In this document: one piece after another, positions 45,054-55,148 of the stretch
Numbering within the stretch: position 1 is the first letter of the stretch
How the letters are laid out: every line of letters begins with the position of its first letter
Source: Candidatus Desulfarcum epimagneticum
GTDB taxonomy: Bacteria > Desulfobacterota > Desulfobacteria > Desulfobacterales > CR-1
DNA: 64,000 nucleotides
Assembly: GCA_900659855.1 (NCBI GenBank)
Contig: CAACVI010000001.1
Span: 425,179 to 489,178 of the forward strand
Direction of reading: 5' to 3'
Translations under genes and position numbers: made by a program
The notes under the pieces: model-generated
Database searches by the model: none
Told to the model about the DNA's origin: nothing
What the model saw: the letters and a program-made list of their open reading frames with translations, nothing else

Positions 45054-48000
45054 ATGAACGATAACGCCAGGACCCAGAAAAACAAGCGCTTCATACGGGT
45101 GGTCACCGCCACGTCTCTTTTTGACGGCCATGACGCGTCCATCAACATCATGCGCCGGATACTTCAGGATCATGGCGTGGAGGTCATTCACCTGGGCCAC
45201 AACCGGTCCGTGAAGGAAATTGTGGACGCCGCCGTTGAGGAGGATGTCCAGGGGATCGCGGTGTCGAGCTACCAGGGCGGCCACATTGAGTTTTTCAAGT
45301 ACATGGTCGATCTGCTCAAGGAAAACAACGCGTCCCATATTCGAATTTTCGGCGGCGGAGGCGGGGTGATCGTCCCGGACGAGATCCGGGAGCTGGAGGA
45401 ATACGGCGTGGCCAGGATTTATTCCCCGGAAGACGGGGCGCGGCTGGGCCTTCCGGGCATCATCGGCGACATGATCGACAAGATGAGCGAATTTGTTCTT
45501 TCCGCGTTTCCCCCCGACCTCGGGGACCTTGGGCCTGAAAACAAACGGCTCACGGCCAATTTGATCACCGCTTTGGAAAACGAGACGGTTCTGGATGAGC
45601 CGGACCGGACCGCCTTGAGCGCCGTCCGGGAGGAACTCCGCAAAAAAAGCGCCGCGTCCGGCATTCCCGTGGTGGGAATCACCGGGACCGGGGGCGCGGG
45701 AAAATCCTCCCTCACCGATGAGCTGATTCTAAGAATCCTTCGGGACATCCCGGACATCCACATCGCCATCATCAGCTGCGATCCGTCCCGGCGAAAAACC
45801 GGGGGCGCGCTTCTGGGAGACCGGATACGCATGAACGCCATCGGAAGCGACCGGGTCCACCTGCGCTCTTTAGGGACGCGTTTTTCCGATTCGGAGACGC
45901 CGGAGTGTCTTCCCGACGCCATTGACGTGGCCAGGGCGGCGGGGTTTGATCTGGTCATTGTGGAAACGGCGGGCATCGGCCAGGGGGATTCGCGCATTAT
46001 CGACCTCACGGATGTCTCCGTTTACGTCATGACCAGCGAGTTCGGGTCCGCCTCCCAGCTGGAAAAGATCGATATGCTGGATTTCGCCGACATCGTGGTC
46101 ATCAACAAGTTTGAAAAACGCGGCGGCGAGGACGCGCTTCGGGATGTGCGAAAACAGGTGCAGCGCAATCATGGGCTCTTTGACCGGGCCCCGAAGGACA
46201 TGCCGGTGTACGGAACCATCGCCTCCAAATTCAACGACGACGGGGTGACGGGGCTCTACCAGGGCCTGTTTGATATCATCGCCGAAAAGACCGGGGTCGC
46301 CTTTGAACGCAGGGCCGCGGATGTGGGGACCATGACCTCCACCTCCAAGACCATCATCATCCCGCCGGAGAGGGTCCGCTACCTTTCGGAAATCGCGGAC
46401 ACGGTGAGGGCCTATCATGAGGAGACCCGCATTCAGGCCGGCGCGCTCAGAAGACTGTGGCGCATAGAGGAGGTCATGAAGGAGATCGGGGAAGACGCGG
46501 CGGACGACGGCGCCTCCCAGGCGCTGGAGCGTCTGGGCCGGGAGGCTGAAAAGGCCCGGAAGGCCGTTTCGGCGGAAACCGCCGCTCTCGCGGGGTCGTG
46601 GGAAAAAACCCGCGAGACTTACGCCGCCGACGAGTTTGTGTACAAAGTGCGGGACCGGGAAATCCGGATGCCTTTGACCTCCCGCTCCCTTTCCGGAACC
46701 CGGATTCCCAAAATCGTCCTTCCCGGCTTCGCGGACCCCGGGGAAACCTACCGGTGGATGCGGCAGGAAAACATTCCCGGGGAGTTTCCCTACACCGCCG
46801 GGGTGTTCCCTCTGAAACGGGCGGATGAGGACCCCACCCGGATGTTCGCCGGAGAGGGGGGGCCCAAACGGACCAACTCCCGTTTTAAAATGCTGTCGGC
46901 CAATTACGAGGCCAAACGGCTCTCCACCGCCTTTGACTCCGTGACCCTTTACGGGTACGATCCGGACAAACGCCCGGATATTTACGGCAAGATCGGCAAT
47001 TCCGGGGTGAGCATCTGCACGCTGGACGATGTCCGGGACATGTACGACGGCTTTGACCTGTGCCTGCCCTCCACATCGGTGTCCATGACCATCAACGGCC
47101 CGGCGCCCATCATGCTGGCCATGTTTTTAAACGCGGCCATCGACCAGCGGATGGAGGCGTTTCGCAAAGACAGTCAAAGGGAGCCGGACGAAAAGGAAAG
47201 CGCGGAAATCAAATCCCGGGTTCTTCAAAATGTCCGGGGAACGGTCCAGGCCGACATCCTGAAGGAAGACCAGGGCCAGAACACCTGCATCTTTTCCATC
47301 GAGTTCGCCCTGAAGATGATGGGGGACATCCAGTCGTACTTTATCGAAAACAATGTCCGGAATTTTTATTCCGTGTCCATATCCGGATACCACATCGCCG
47401 AGGCCGGCGCCAATCCCATCACCCAGCTGGCGCTGACCCTGGCCAACGGATTCACCTATGTGGAGTATTACCTGTCCCGGGGCATGTCCATCGACGATTT
47501 CGGGCCCAACCTTTCCTTTTTCTTCTCCAATGGGATGGACCCCGAGTACACCGTCATCGGAAGGGTGGCCCGGCGCATATGGGCCATCGCCATGCGCGAC
47601 AAATACAAGGCCTCCCCGCGCTCCCGGATGCTCAAATACCACATCCAGACATCGGGCCGGTCCCTTCACAGCCAGGAGATTCAGTTCAACGACATCCGCA
47701 CCACCCTCCAGGCCCTTTGCGCGGTGTATGACAACTGCAACAGCCTGCACACCAACGCCTTTGACGAGGCCATCACCACCCCCACCAATGAGTCGGTGCG
47801 CCGGGCGCTGGCCATTCAGCTCATCATCAACCGGGAGTGGGGCGTCTCCAAAAGCGAGAATTTCATCCAGGGCAGCTTTGTGGTGGAGGAGCTGACCCGT
47901 CTGGTGGAGGAGGCCGTTTTGATGGAGTTCGACCGCATCTCCGAGCGGGGCGGGGTTCTGGGCGCCATGGAAACCGGCTACCAGAGAAGCCGGATTCAGG

Positions 48001-48341
48001 AAGAGTCCCTGTATTATGAGACGCTCAAAGACACGGGCGACCTGCCGGTGATCGGGGTGAACACCTTCCGGGACCCGGACGCCGACCCGGACGCCCTGGT
48101 GGAATCCGTGGAGCTGGCCCGGTCCACCGATGATGAGAAAGACTCCCAGCTCAAGCGTCTGGACGATTTCCAGACCCGGCATCGGGACGAGGCGCCGGCG
48201 GCCCTTGAAAAACTCACTGAAACCGCGCTTTCCGGGGGCAATATGTTCGCCTCCCTCATGGAGGCCGCCCGGGTGTGCAGCCTGGGACAGATCACCGGGG
48301 CGCTGTATGAGGTGGGGGGAAAATACAGGCGAAACATGTAG
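45054..48341 (+). CDS. icmF: Fused isobutyryl-CoA mutase (IcmF)
   Basis: An adenosylcobalamin enzyme that interconverts isobutyryl-CoA and n-butyryl-CoA, with its own GTPase chaperone built in. The 1095-residue protein is ordered as in IcmF: B12-binding domain with [15 protein letters not shown] (cobalt-ligand histidine of DGHD about residue 26) and [14 protein letters not shown]; the MeaI-like GTPase with P-loop GTGGAGKSS and an [17 protein letters not shown] segment; then the TIM-barrel mutase ([18 protein letters not shown]). The ATG at 45054 follows GGGAGGAG; an upstream in-frame ATG lacks such a site. Related mutases act on pivalyl- or isovaleryl-CoA, so the substrate is probable, not certain. 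Confidence 0.92.
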   Translation: MNDNARTQKNKRFIRVVTATSLFDGHDASINIMRRILQDHGVEVIHLGHNRSVKEIVDAAVEEDVQGIAVSSYQGGHIEFFKYMVDLLKENNASHIRIFGGGGGVIVPDEIRELEEYGVARIYSPEDGARLGLPGIIGDMIDKMSEFVLSAFPPDLGDLGPENKRLTANLITALENETVLDEPDRTALSAVREELRKKSAASGIPVVGITGTGGAGKSSLTDELILRILRDIPDIHIAIISCDPSRRKTGGALLGDRIRMNAIGSDRVHLRSLGTRFSDSETPECLPDAIDVARAAGFDLVIVETAGIGQGDSRIIDLTDVSVYVMTSEFGSASQLEKIDMLDFADIVVINKFEKRGGEDALRDVRKQVQRNHGLFDRAPKDMPVYGTIASKFNDDGVTGLYQGLFDIIAEKTGVAFERRAADVGTMTSTSKTIIIPPERVRYLSEIADTVRAYHEETRIQAGALRRLWRIEEVMKEIGEDAADDGASQALERLGREAEKARKAVSAETAALAGSWEKTRETYAADEFVYKVRDREIRMPLTSRSLSGTRIPKIVLPGFADPGETYRWMRQENIPGEFPYTAGVFPLKRADEDPTRMFAGEGGPKRTNSRFKMLSANYEAKRLSTAFDSVTLYGYDPDKRPDIYGKIGNSGVSICTLDDVRDMYDGFDLCLPSTSVSMTINGPAPIMLAMFLNAAIDQRMEAFRKDSQREPDEKESAEIKSRVLQNVRGTVQADILKEDQGQNTCIFSIEFALKMMGDIQSYFIENNVRNFYSVSISGYHIAEAGANPITQLALTLANGFTYVEYYLSRGMSIDDFGPNLSFFFSNGMDPEYTVIGRVARRIWAIAMRDKYKASPRSRMLKYHIQTSGRSLHSQEIQFNDIRTTLQALCAVYDNCNSLHTNAFDEAITTPTNESVRRALAIQLIINREWGVSKSENFIQGSFVVEELTRLVEEAVLMEFDRISERGGVLGAMETGYQRSRIQEESLYYETLKDTGDLPVIGVNTFRDPDADPDALVESVELARSTDDEKDSQLKRLDDFQTRHRDEAPAALEKLTETALSGGNMFASLMEAARVCSLGQITGALYEVGGKYRRNM

Positions 48342-48373
48342 TCAACATGAAAATAATGAAAGGAGAAAACGAT

Positions 48374-49549
48374 ATGAAAGAAGCGGTCATCGTCAGCGCC
48401 GTCAGAACCCCTCTTGGAAGTTTCAACGGCTCGTTAAGCGGAGTGGGCGCCACGGACCTGGGCGCCCGGGTCATTGAGGAGGCGGTCAAAAGGGCCGGGA
48501 TTGAAAAAAAGGACGTGAACGAGGTCATCATGGGCCAGGTGCTTCCGTGCGGCTACGGGCAGAACCCGGCCAAACAGGCGGCCATCAAGGCCGGGATGCC
48601 CCCCGAGGCGGAGTGCTTCACCGTGAACAAGGTGTGCGGCTCTGCCCTGAAAACGGTGATGCTCGCGGCCCAGGCCATCCAGCTCGGGGACGCGGACGTG
48701 GTGGTGGCCGGCGGCATGGAAAACATGTCCATGGCCCCCTATTACCTGGAAAAGGCCCGTTTCGGCTATCGAATGGGGCCGGGCAAGCTTCAGGACCACA
48801 TGATCCATGACGGACTGTGGGACATTGTGAACGACTTTCACATGGGCGTGTCCAACGAGCTGTGCTCCGAGAAATACGGAATCAGCAAGAAAGACCAGGA
48901 CCTTTACGCGGCGGAGTCCTATAAAAGGACCCTGGACGCCATTGAAAAAGGCAAATTCAAGGATGAGATCGTTCCGGTGGCCATCCCCTCCCGAAAGGGC
49001 GATCCCGTGATTTTTGACACGGACGAATGCCCCCGGCCCACCTCCTATGAGTCGCTTGAAAAAATGAAAGGCGCCTTTAAAAAAGGCGGCGTGGGCACGG
49101 CCGGAAACGCGTCGGTGATCAGCGACGGGGCCGCGGCCGTGACGGTCATGTCCCGGGAAAAGGCCCGGGAGCTGGGCTGCGAAATCATGGCCACCGTGGG
49201 CGCCCAGGCGTCCAGCGGCATTGAGTTGAAATACGTGCTGGTGGCGCCCATCCTGGCGGTTCCCAAATGCCTGAAAAAAGAGGGCATCGGCAAAGACGAT
49301 GTGGACCTCTTTGAAATCAACGAGGCGTTCAGCGGCTCCACGGCCGCTGTGCTGAAGGACCTGGAGCTGGACCCTTCCAAGGTGAATGTCAACGGCGGGA
49401 GCGTGGCCATCGGCCATCCCATCGGCGCCAGCGGATGCCGGGTGCTGGTCACCCTGATTCATGAAATGATCAAACAGGACAAAAAAACCGGCCTGGCCTC
49501 GCTGTGCCTGGGGGGCGGGGAAGCGGTGGCCTTGGTGGTGAAAAGGTGA
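48374..49549 (+). CDS. Acetyl-CoA acetyltransferase (thiolase)
   Basis: Joins two acetyl-CoA to acetoacetyl-CoA or runs the cleavage. The 391-residue protein has the acyl-carrying Cys88 in NKVCGSAL, His348 in GHPIGASG and Cys378 in CLGGGE, all three catalytic. It starts with AAAGGAG and lies 32 bases after icmF. With the downstream dehydrogenases it supports C4 acyl-CoA turnover. The length and motifs fit biosynthetic/degradative thiolase II (AtoB type). Confidence 0.93.
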   Translation: MKEAVIVSAVRTPLGSFNGSLSGVGATDLGARVIEEAVKRAGIEKKDVNEVIMGQVLPCGYGQNPAKQAAIKAGMPPEAECFTVNKVCGSALKTVMLAAQAIQLGDADVVVAGGMENMSMAPYYLEKARFGYRMGPGKLQDHMIHDGLWDIVNDFHMGVSNELCSEKYGISKKDQDLYAAESYKRTLDAIEKGKFKDEIVPVAIPSRKGDPVIFDTDECPRPTSYESLEKMKGAFKKGGVGTAGNASVISDGAAAVTVMSREKARELGCEIMATVGAQASSGIELKYVLVAPILAVPKCLKKEGIGKDDVDLFEINEAFSGSTAAVLKDLELDPSKVNVNGGSVAIGHPIGASGCRVLVTLIHEMIKQDKKTGLASLCLGGGEAVALVVKR

Positions 49550-49550
49550 C

Positions 49551-49671
49551 GACACCGTAAAAAGTCAGATATGCCGCGTTCCGGCGCTTTTTTGTTCATT
49601 CGGCATACTTGCATGTGTGGCCTCATTCTCAAAAAAGCGCCGCGCCTTGCATATCGAATTTTTACGATGTC
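49551..49671 (+). repeat. Family A-related inverted repeat (copy 5)
   Basis: Arms 49551-49593 and 49629-49671 are imperfect inverse complements: GACACCGTAAAAAGTC...ATATGC...GGCGCTTTTTTG against CAAAAAAGCGCC...GCATAT...TTTTTACGATGTC. The loop is about 35 bases. It lies between thiolase and hbd and could fold in the mRNA. Confidence 0.7.
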
Positions 49672-49724
49672 TTTTAAGGGGCTGAGAGTTTTTTAAAATA
49701 TAAAAAAACGTGGGGAGAATCAAC

Positions 49725-50576
49725 ATGACGATCAAAACATTCGGAGTGATCGGCTCCGGTCAGATGGGAAACGGAATCGCCCAGGTGGCGGCGGCCGCCG
49801 GCCTGGATGTCATTATGAACGACATCAAACAGGAGTTTGTGGAAAAGGGCGTGGCGGTGATTGAAAAGAACCTGGGCCGGGCCGTGAAAAAAGGCAAAAT
49901 GTCCGAAGACGACCAAAAGGCCGTTTTGGGACGGATTCGGACCAGTGTGGACATCCAGGACATGGCGGCGGCGGATTTTGTGGTGGAGGCGGCCACGGAG
50001 AACGAGACGCTCAAATTCAAGATTTTTGAGGACCTGGACGCCATCTGCCCGCCGGACGCCATTTTGTCCACCAACACCTCCTCCATTCCCATCGGCCGCA
50101 TCGCGGCGGTCACGAACCGCCGGGACAAGGTCATCGGCATGCATTTCATGAACCCGGTTCCGGTGATGAAGCTGGTGGAGATCATCCGGGGGCTGGCCAC
50201 GTCCGACGAGACCTTTGAAATCACCCGGGAGCTGGCCGTGTCATTCGGCAAAACCCCGGCCGAGTCCAACGATTATCCCGGCTTTATCGCCAACCGGATC
50301 CTCATGCCCATGATCAACGAGGCAGTGTATTGCCTGTATCACAACGTCGGGACCCGGGAGGACATCGACACGGTGATGAAGCTGGGGATGAACCATCCCA
50401 TGGGGCCCCTGGCCCTGGCCGACCTCATCGGCATCGACACCTGCCTGGCCATCATGGAAACCCTGTTCGACGGTTTTAAGGATTCCAAATACCGCCCGTG
50501 CCCGCTTTTGAAAAAGTACGCGGAGGCCGGGTGGCTGGGAAGAAAAACCGGCCGGGGGTTTTATGAATACGAATAG
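49725..50576 (+). CDS. hbd: 3-hydroxybutyryl-CoA dehydrogenase
   Basis: Reduces acetoacetyl-CoA to 3-hydroxybutyryl-CoA or the reverse with NAD(P). The 283-residue protein has the GSGQMG nucleotide loop (10-15), the TNTSSIPI stretch and the catalytic GMHFMNPVPVMKLVEIIRG histidine. It ends GRGFYEYE as usual for the family. The ATG at 49725 follows GGGGAG; a GTG 15 bases up is less likely. It continues the icmF-thiolase gene set. Confidence 0.94.
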   Translation: MTIKTFGVIGSGQMGNGIAQVAAAAGLDVIMNDIKQEFVEKGVAVIEKNLGRAVKKGKMSEDDQKAVLGRIRTSVDIQDMAAADFVVEAATENETLKFKIFEDLDAICPPDAILSTNTSSIPIGRIAAVTNRRDKVIGMHFMNPVPVMKLVEIIRGLATSDETFEITRELAVSFGKTPAESNDYPGFIANRILMPMINEAVYCLYHNVGTREDIDTVMKLGMNHPMGPLALADLIGIDTCLAIMETLFDGFKDSKYRPCPLLKKYAEAGWLGRKTGRGFYEYE

Positions 50577-50592
50577 TTTCTAAGGAGGGCAT

Positions 50593-51141
50593 ATGCCAAA
50601 AAAAAAGGAAACCCTTGTTCCGGTGGGAAAACGAATCAAAAAGATACGGACGGAAAAAAGTATCTCTTTTGAGCGGCTGGCCAATGACACCGGTTTTTCC
50701 GTGGAATACCTCAAACGAATGGAAAAGGGCGAGGAAACCCCGTCTGTGGGCGCGCTTTTGCAGATCGCCCGGTCCCTGGAGATGGACTCCGCCGAGTTTT
50801 TGAGGTCGCAGGAAAACCGGCAGGAAAACCGGGTCCGGGAATACGCCATGAGGACGGACAACTACGCCTACAAAACCCTGACGCCGGGCGCGGAAAACAA
50901 GCACCTGAAGTCGTTTCTGGTGGAGGTGGACCCCATGCGGGACCACACGGGGCTCAACTACCAGCACGAGGGCGAGGAGTTCGCCTATCTTCTGTCCGGG
51001 AGCGTGGAGATTATTGTGGGAGAAAATGTGAACAGACTGGAGGCCGGGGAATCGCTTCATTTCAACTCCGGCATCCGCCACCAGCTTAAAAATGTCGGGG
51101 ATGAGAAAGCCGAGCTGCTGGTGGTGATTTACTCGCCTTAA
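50593..51141 (+). CDS. HTH-cupin transcriptional regulator
   Basis: A 182-residue cytosolic regulator. Residues about 10-65 form an XRE-type helix-turn-helix (GKRIKKIRTEKSISFERLA...); residues about 105-180 form a cupin fold (NYQHEGEEFAYLLSGSVEI, FNSGIRHQLKN) with possible metal histidines. Such proteins often sense a small ligand and control the nearby pathway. Lying between hbd and acyl-CoA dehydrogenase with short gaps (16 and 12 bases), it probably controls this acyl-CoA cluster, which is inference. Confidence 0.85.
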   Translation: MPKKKETLVPVGKRIKKIRTEKSISFERLANDTGFSVEYLKRMEKGEETPSVGALLQIARSLEMDSAEFLRSQENRQENRVREYAMRTDNYAYKTLTPGAENKHLKSFLVEVDPMRDHTGLNYQHEGEEFAYLLSGSVEIIVGENVNRLEAGESLHFNSGIRHQLKNVGDEKAELLVVIYSP

Positions 51142-51153
51142 AGGAGTCGGGAA

Positions 51154-52305
51154 ATGAGTGTGCATCTGACAGACGAACAAATCATGATTCAGACAATGGT
51201 CCGGGAGTTTTCCCGGAAAGTGGTGGCGGAAACGGCCATGGAGCGGGACCGGACCAAGGAGTTTCCGGCCGACAATTTAAAGCAGATGGCCGAGCTGGGT
51301 CTGATGGGCATGATGATTCCGTTCGATTACGAAGGCTCCGGCGCCGACACCGTCAGCTATGTCCTGGCCCTTTCGGAAATCGCCTATTCGTGCGCGTCCA
51401 CGGCCGTGGTGATGTCCGTTCACAACTCCATTGTCTGCGAAAGCGTGTATAAATACGGAACCGATGAGCAAAAAGAGAAGTATTTAAAAGACCTGGCGTC
51501 GGGAACATACATCGGCGCCTTTGCCCTGACCGAGCCCCACGCCGGCTCCGACCCGGTCATGCAGAACACGACGGCGGAGCGGGACGGGGATTTTTATGTG
51601 ATCAACGGAACCAAGCGCTTTATCACCACCGGGCAGAATTCGGGCCTGGTCATCGTGACGGCCAAAACCAACCCGGAAAAGCGCCACAAGGGGATCAGCG
51701 CCTTTCTGGTCACCAAGGACAACCCGGGCCTGAAGGTGGGGCATGTGGAGGACAAGCTGGGGCTTCGGGCCTCGGACACGGTGGATCTCATCTTTGAGGA
51801 CTGCCGGGTCCCGGCGTCGGACATGCTGGGGGAAGAGGGCGACGGCTTTAAAATCGCCATGACCGGTCTGGACTGCGGGCGCATCGGCATCGCGGCCCAG
51901 TCCATCGGCCTGGCCCAGGCGGCCCTGGACGCCTCGGTGGATTACGCCAAGAGCCGTCGGCAGTTCGGCCAGGCCATTTCCAAGTTCCAGGGGCTGCGCT
52001 GGACCATCGCGGACATGGCCACCGAGCTTGAGGCCGCCCGCCAGCTCACCTTTTCGGCGGCCATGATGAAGGACCGGGGGGAGAAGTTCACCTCCCAGGC
52101 GTCCATGGCCAAGCTTTTCGCCTCTGAGACGGTGAACCGGATCACGGCCAAGGCCATCCAGATTCACGGGGGCTACGGCTACACCAAGGAATACCCGGTG
52201 GAGCGCTTTTACCGGGACGCCCGCGTGTTCACCATTTACGAGGGAACATCCGAAATCCAGCGGGTGGTGATTTCGAATCATATTTTTAAAGACAAGCGGA
52301 AATAG
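51154..52305 (+). CDS. Acyl-CoA dehydrogenase, short-chain type
   Basis: An FAD enzyme that introduces or removes the C2-C3 double bond of an acyl-CoA. The 383-residue protein has AFALTEPHAGSD, RFITTGQNSGLVIV, GLRASDTVDLIFEDCRVP, and the catalytic base Glu363 in YEGTSEIQR. The position of the base favours butyryl-CoA-like substrates. An AAGGAG site precedes the ATG. etfA/etfB, needed as electron acceptor, are not in the window. Confidence 0.93.
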   Translation: MSVHLTDEQIMIQTMVREFSRKVVAETAMERDRTKEFPADNLKQMAELGLMGMMIPFDYEGSGADTVSYVLALSEIAYSCASTAVVMSVHNSIVCESVYKYGTDEQKEKYLKDLASGTYIGAFALTEPHAGSDPVMQNTTAERDGDFYVINGTKRFITTGQNSGLVIVTAKTNPEKRHKGISAFLVTKDNPGLKVGHVEDKLGLRASDTVDLIFEDCRVPASDMLGEEGDGFKIAMTGLDCGRIGIAAQSIGLAQAALDASVDYAKSRRQFGQAISKFQGLRWTIADMATELEAARQLTFSAAMMKDRGEKFTSQASMAKLFASETVNRITAKAIQIHGGYGYTKEYPVERFYRDARVFTIYEGTSEIQRVVISNHIFKDKRK

Positions 52306-52311
52306 AGCATT

Positions 52312-52470
52312 AGGGCTCGCTCAAAAATAACTTTACATTTTGGAAGCCAATTCATCCTGCCTGACTGCGTTATGAAAACTCGGCATATCCTGATATGCCT
52401 CAAGTTTTCACGCCTTGTCAGACAGGCGACTTAACTCCCAAAATTGTAAACTAATTTTTGAGCGAACCCT
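52312..52470 (+). repeat. MITE-like long inverted repeat, family B (full copy)
   Basis: A 159-base element whose ends are AGGGCTCGCTCAAAAAT and ATTTTTGAGCGAACCCT, near-perfect inverse complements. Inner segments also pair: GCCTGACTGCG...GAAAACTCGGCATATC against GATATGCC...GTTTTCACGCCTTGTC. Its last base is the end of the stop codon of the neighbouring ABC ATPase gene. No transposase is encoded. Confidence 0.8.
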
Positions 52471-53519
52471 TATGGCGCCACGATCCAGATTTCGCTTTTG
52501 ACAAGGGCGGCCCGCGCCGTTTCTCCCTCGGGAGGGGGCGAGGCCAGGTCAAAGTAAAGGCGGGTTTTGTTTTGTGTCTCCAGGCATGTCTGGAAATGCC
52601 CTCCTTTGAAGACGCGCTCCCGCGCGATCCCGGACACCACCATGGCGGCGTCCGGGGGAGGTGGGTTTTTTGCGTCCACGAGTCGGGCCGCCCGCGGGCG
52701 AATGACCGCCATGACCCGGGCGCCGGGCGCCTGTTTTTTTGGCGGCTCCAGCGTCCCGACACGGGTTTCAATCCGGCCGTTTTCATCGGCCCGGCCCTTT
52801 AGAATGTTTTTGAATCCCAAAAAGCGGGCCACGCCTTCCGAGGCCGGACGCCGGTAGAGATTTTCCGGCGAGTCCTGCTGACGGATCTCCCCCATGTCCA
52901 TGACGGCCACGCTGTCGGACACGGCGAACGCCTCGGCCTGGTCGTGGGTCACAAACACCGTAGTGGTTCCCACGGCCTTGATGATGCGTTTTAAATCCAT
53001 CATCAAACGCTCCCGAAGCGCCCGGTCCAGGGCGCCCATGGGCTCGTCCAGAAGCAGAAGTCTCGGGCGGGGCGCCAGACTCCGGGCCAGCGCCGTCCGC
53101 TGGCGCTCCCCGCCGGAGAGGTCGGCCACATCCCTTTTTTCAAATCCTTCCAGCCCCGTTAGGGCCAGCATCTCCCGGACCCGTTTTTCAATCTCCGGTT
53201 TGGCCCTGTTTTCCATTTCCAGGCCAAAGGCGATGTTGTCAAACACGTTTTTATGGGGAAACAGGGCGAACTCCTGGAACATCATGCCGAAGCGGCGGCG
53301 ATGGGTTTTCACCCCGGCCATGTCCCGGCCGTCAAAGCAAACCGCGCCCCGGTCCGCCTTCTCAAGACCCGCGATGATTCGAAGAAGGGTGGTTTTCCCC
53401 GATCCCGAGGGGCCCAAAAGGCACAGGATGCCGCCTTTTTCATGAGAAAGGGAGACGCTTTTCAAAACCGTTTTTCCGGCCAGCTTTTTTTCCACATGGG
53501 ATATTTCAAGGATGGGCAT
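52470..53519 (-). CDS. thiQ: ABC transporter ATPase, probable thiamine importer
   Basis: The cytosolic ATPase of the importer encoded with the next two genes. The 349-residue protein has Walker A GPSGSGKTT (36-44), signature LSGGERQRTALARS and LLLLDEPMGALD. ThiQ of enteric bacteria is near 230 residues; here about 110 C-terminal residues form a regulatory TOBE-like domain, as in PotA or FbpC. It starts on the stop of the permease gene (TGATG). The TPP riboswitch ahead of the operon favours thiamine. It ends at the boundary of the family B repeat. Confidence 0.82.
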   Translation of the reverse strand: MPILEISHVEKKLAGKTVLKSVSLSHEKGGILCLLGPSGSGKTTLLRIIAGLEKADRGAVCFDGRDMAGVKTHRRRFGMMFQEFALFPHKNVFDNIAFGLEMENRAKPEIEKRVREMLALTGLEGFEKRDVADLSGGERQRTALARSLAPRPRLLLLDEPMGALDRALRERLMMDLKRIIKAVGTTTVFVTHDQAEAFAVSDSVAVMDMGEIRQQDSPENLYRRPASEGVARFLGFKNILKGRADENGRIETRVGTLEPPKKQAPGARVMAVIRPRAARLVDAKNPPPPDAAMVVSGIARERVFKGGHFQTCLETQNKTRLYFDLASPPPEGETARAALVKSEIWIVAP

Positions 53520-55147
53520 CAGATGTCTCCTGTCCAGCCGGCCCCGGCCCGGTCCATCAGCAGGAACCCGGCGGCGGAAAAGGCCATGAGAAGACAGCTC
53601 ATGGCCATGGCCTGGCCGTGGTTGAGCGCCCCGGGTTGGCCCAGGAAGCGGTAGATGGCCACCGGGAGGGTGGGGGCGTCCGGCCGGGCCACAAAGGCGG
53701 CGGCCCCGAATTCCCCCATGCTGATGGTGAAGGCGAACACCCCCGCCGCCACCATGGCCCGGGACACGGCCGGAAGATCCACCGCGCGCCAGACGCGAAA
53801 GGACGACGCGCCCAGAACCGCCGCGGCGTCCCTCAGGATTTGGGGAACGCCCCGCATGGCCGGCAGGAGAATTCGCGTGGCGAAGGGAAAGGCCACCAGC
53901 GCGTGGGCGATGGGAATGAGCATGACCCCGGCCCTTAAGTTCAAAGGCGGCCGGTCCAGCGCGATGATAAATCCAAACCCCAGGGTCACGGCGGAGGTGG
54001 ACAGGGGAAGCATGAAAACCGGGTCAAAAAAGGCGGACCAAAGGCCCTTTGCCCGGCTCAAAAAAAGGGCCGCCGGCAAAGCCAGGCCCGCCGCCATGAC
54101 CATGGCGGCGGCGGCGAATTGAAAGGAAAGGAGCGCCGATTCCAGGGGAGGGGCGAAAAAGACCGAATCGGCCGGGTTTTGGGTCAGCGCCCGGTAAAAG
54201 ACAAAAGACAGGCCGTCCGGACCTGAGACCGAGGCCGCCGCCAGCGCCGCGAGGGGGGCGCCCAAAAACAGCGAGGCCAAACCAAGGGGCAGCGCCGCCG
54301 TGATTTTCTCCCGAACGCCCGCGGGCCTTCGCCGGGCCGCCGGGCCGGGGGTCAAAGGGACGGCGCTTCGCCGCTGGATTCCGGCGTGGACCCACATCAC
54401 CGGGAAAGTGAAAAGAATTTGAACCAGGGAAAGGGCGGCGGCGGCGGGCAGGTTGAAAATATGGGCCGCCTGGCGGTATATTTCCACCTCAATGGTGGAA
54501 AATCGCGTCCCCCCGAGGACCAGAATCACCCCGAAACTGGAAAAGCAGAACACAAAGACCAAAAGCCCCGCCGCCGCCAGCACGGGCCTGAGAAGGGGCA
54601 GGGTGATTTTCACAAAGGCTTTCACAGGCGAGGCGCCCAGAGTCCGGGCCGCCTCCGCCGCGCCGGGCGCGATGTTTTTCCAGAACCCCTCCACCATTCT
54701 TAAAACCACCGCATAGTTGTAAAACACATGGGCCGCAAGGATCATCCAGATGGAGCCCTCCCCGGGGGCTGAAAAACCCCAGAACGCACCAAGGGCGCGG
54801 AACCCGGCGGCCACCGCCACGGTGGGCAGGACGAATGGAATGGTGAAAAAGGATTTCAGCGCGTTTTTTCCCCAAAAATCGTATCGGCAAAACACATAGG
54901 CCCCGGGCAGGGCCAGGGCAAAGGTGAGAAGGGTGGACACGGCGGCCTGCCAGGTGGTGAACCACAGGATTTTGAAGAAAAAAGGCGCTGTCAGAAGTTT
55001 TGTTAAGGGGGCCGTCCCCCAGTCCCCGGCTGAAAAAAAACTCAGCTTGAAAATTTGGGACAGGGGATAGAAATAGAAGGCCCCCAAAAAAACAAGGGGC
55101 GGGATTAAAAACAAAAGCTCCCGGCGGAAAGGCGCGAGCGGCTTCAT
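53519..55147 (-). CDS. thiP: ABC transporter permease, ThiP-like double permease
   Basis: A 542-residue inner-membrane permease with two copies of the six-span permease domain in one chain, as in ThiP and FbpB. EAA-type loops are seen in both halves (EAARTLGASPVKAFVKITLP, and RDAAAVLGASSFRVWRAVDLP). The ATG at 55147 follows the ThiB-like stop after one base, with a GGGAG site inside that gene; the open frame upstream of it is shadow sequence. It works with the ATPase and binding protein beside it. Confidence 0.85.
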   Translation of the reverse strand: MKPLAPFRRELLFLIPPLVFLGAFYFYPLSQIFKLSFFSAGDWGTAPLTKLLTAPFFFKILWFTTWQAAVSTLLTFALALPGAYVFCRYDFWGKNALKSFFTIPFVLPTVAVAAGFRALGAFWGFSAPGEGSIWMILAAHVFYNYAVVLRMVEGFWKNIAPGAAEAARTLGASPVKAFVKITLPLLRPVLAAAGLLVFVFCFSSFGVILVLGGTRFSTIEVEIYRQAAHIFNLPAAAALSLVQILFTFPVMWVHAGIQRRSAVPLTPGPAARRRPAGVREKITAALPLGLASLFLGAPLAALAAASVSGPDGLSFVFYRALTQNPADSVFFAPPLESALLSFQFAAAAMVMAAGLALPAALFLSRAKGLWSAFFDPVFMLPLSTSAVTLGFGFIIALDRPPLNLRAGVMLIPIAHALVAFPFATRILLPAMRGVPQILRDAAAVLGASSFRVWRAVDLPAVSRAMVAAGVFAFTISMGEFGAAAFVARPDAPTLPVAIYRFLGQPGALNHGQAMAMSCLLMAFSAAGFLLMDRAGAGWTGDI

Positions 55148-55148
55148 G

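Noticed and set aside
47127-48182. Long minus-strand frame opposite icmF
   Set aside because: Antisense shadow; no family-like motifs.
49551-49671. Simple terminator after the thiolase gene
   Set aside because: The stem is long, imperfect, has a loop of about 35 bases and shares sequence with the dispersed family A repeats, so it is better called a repeat, although it may also slow transcription.
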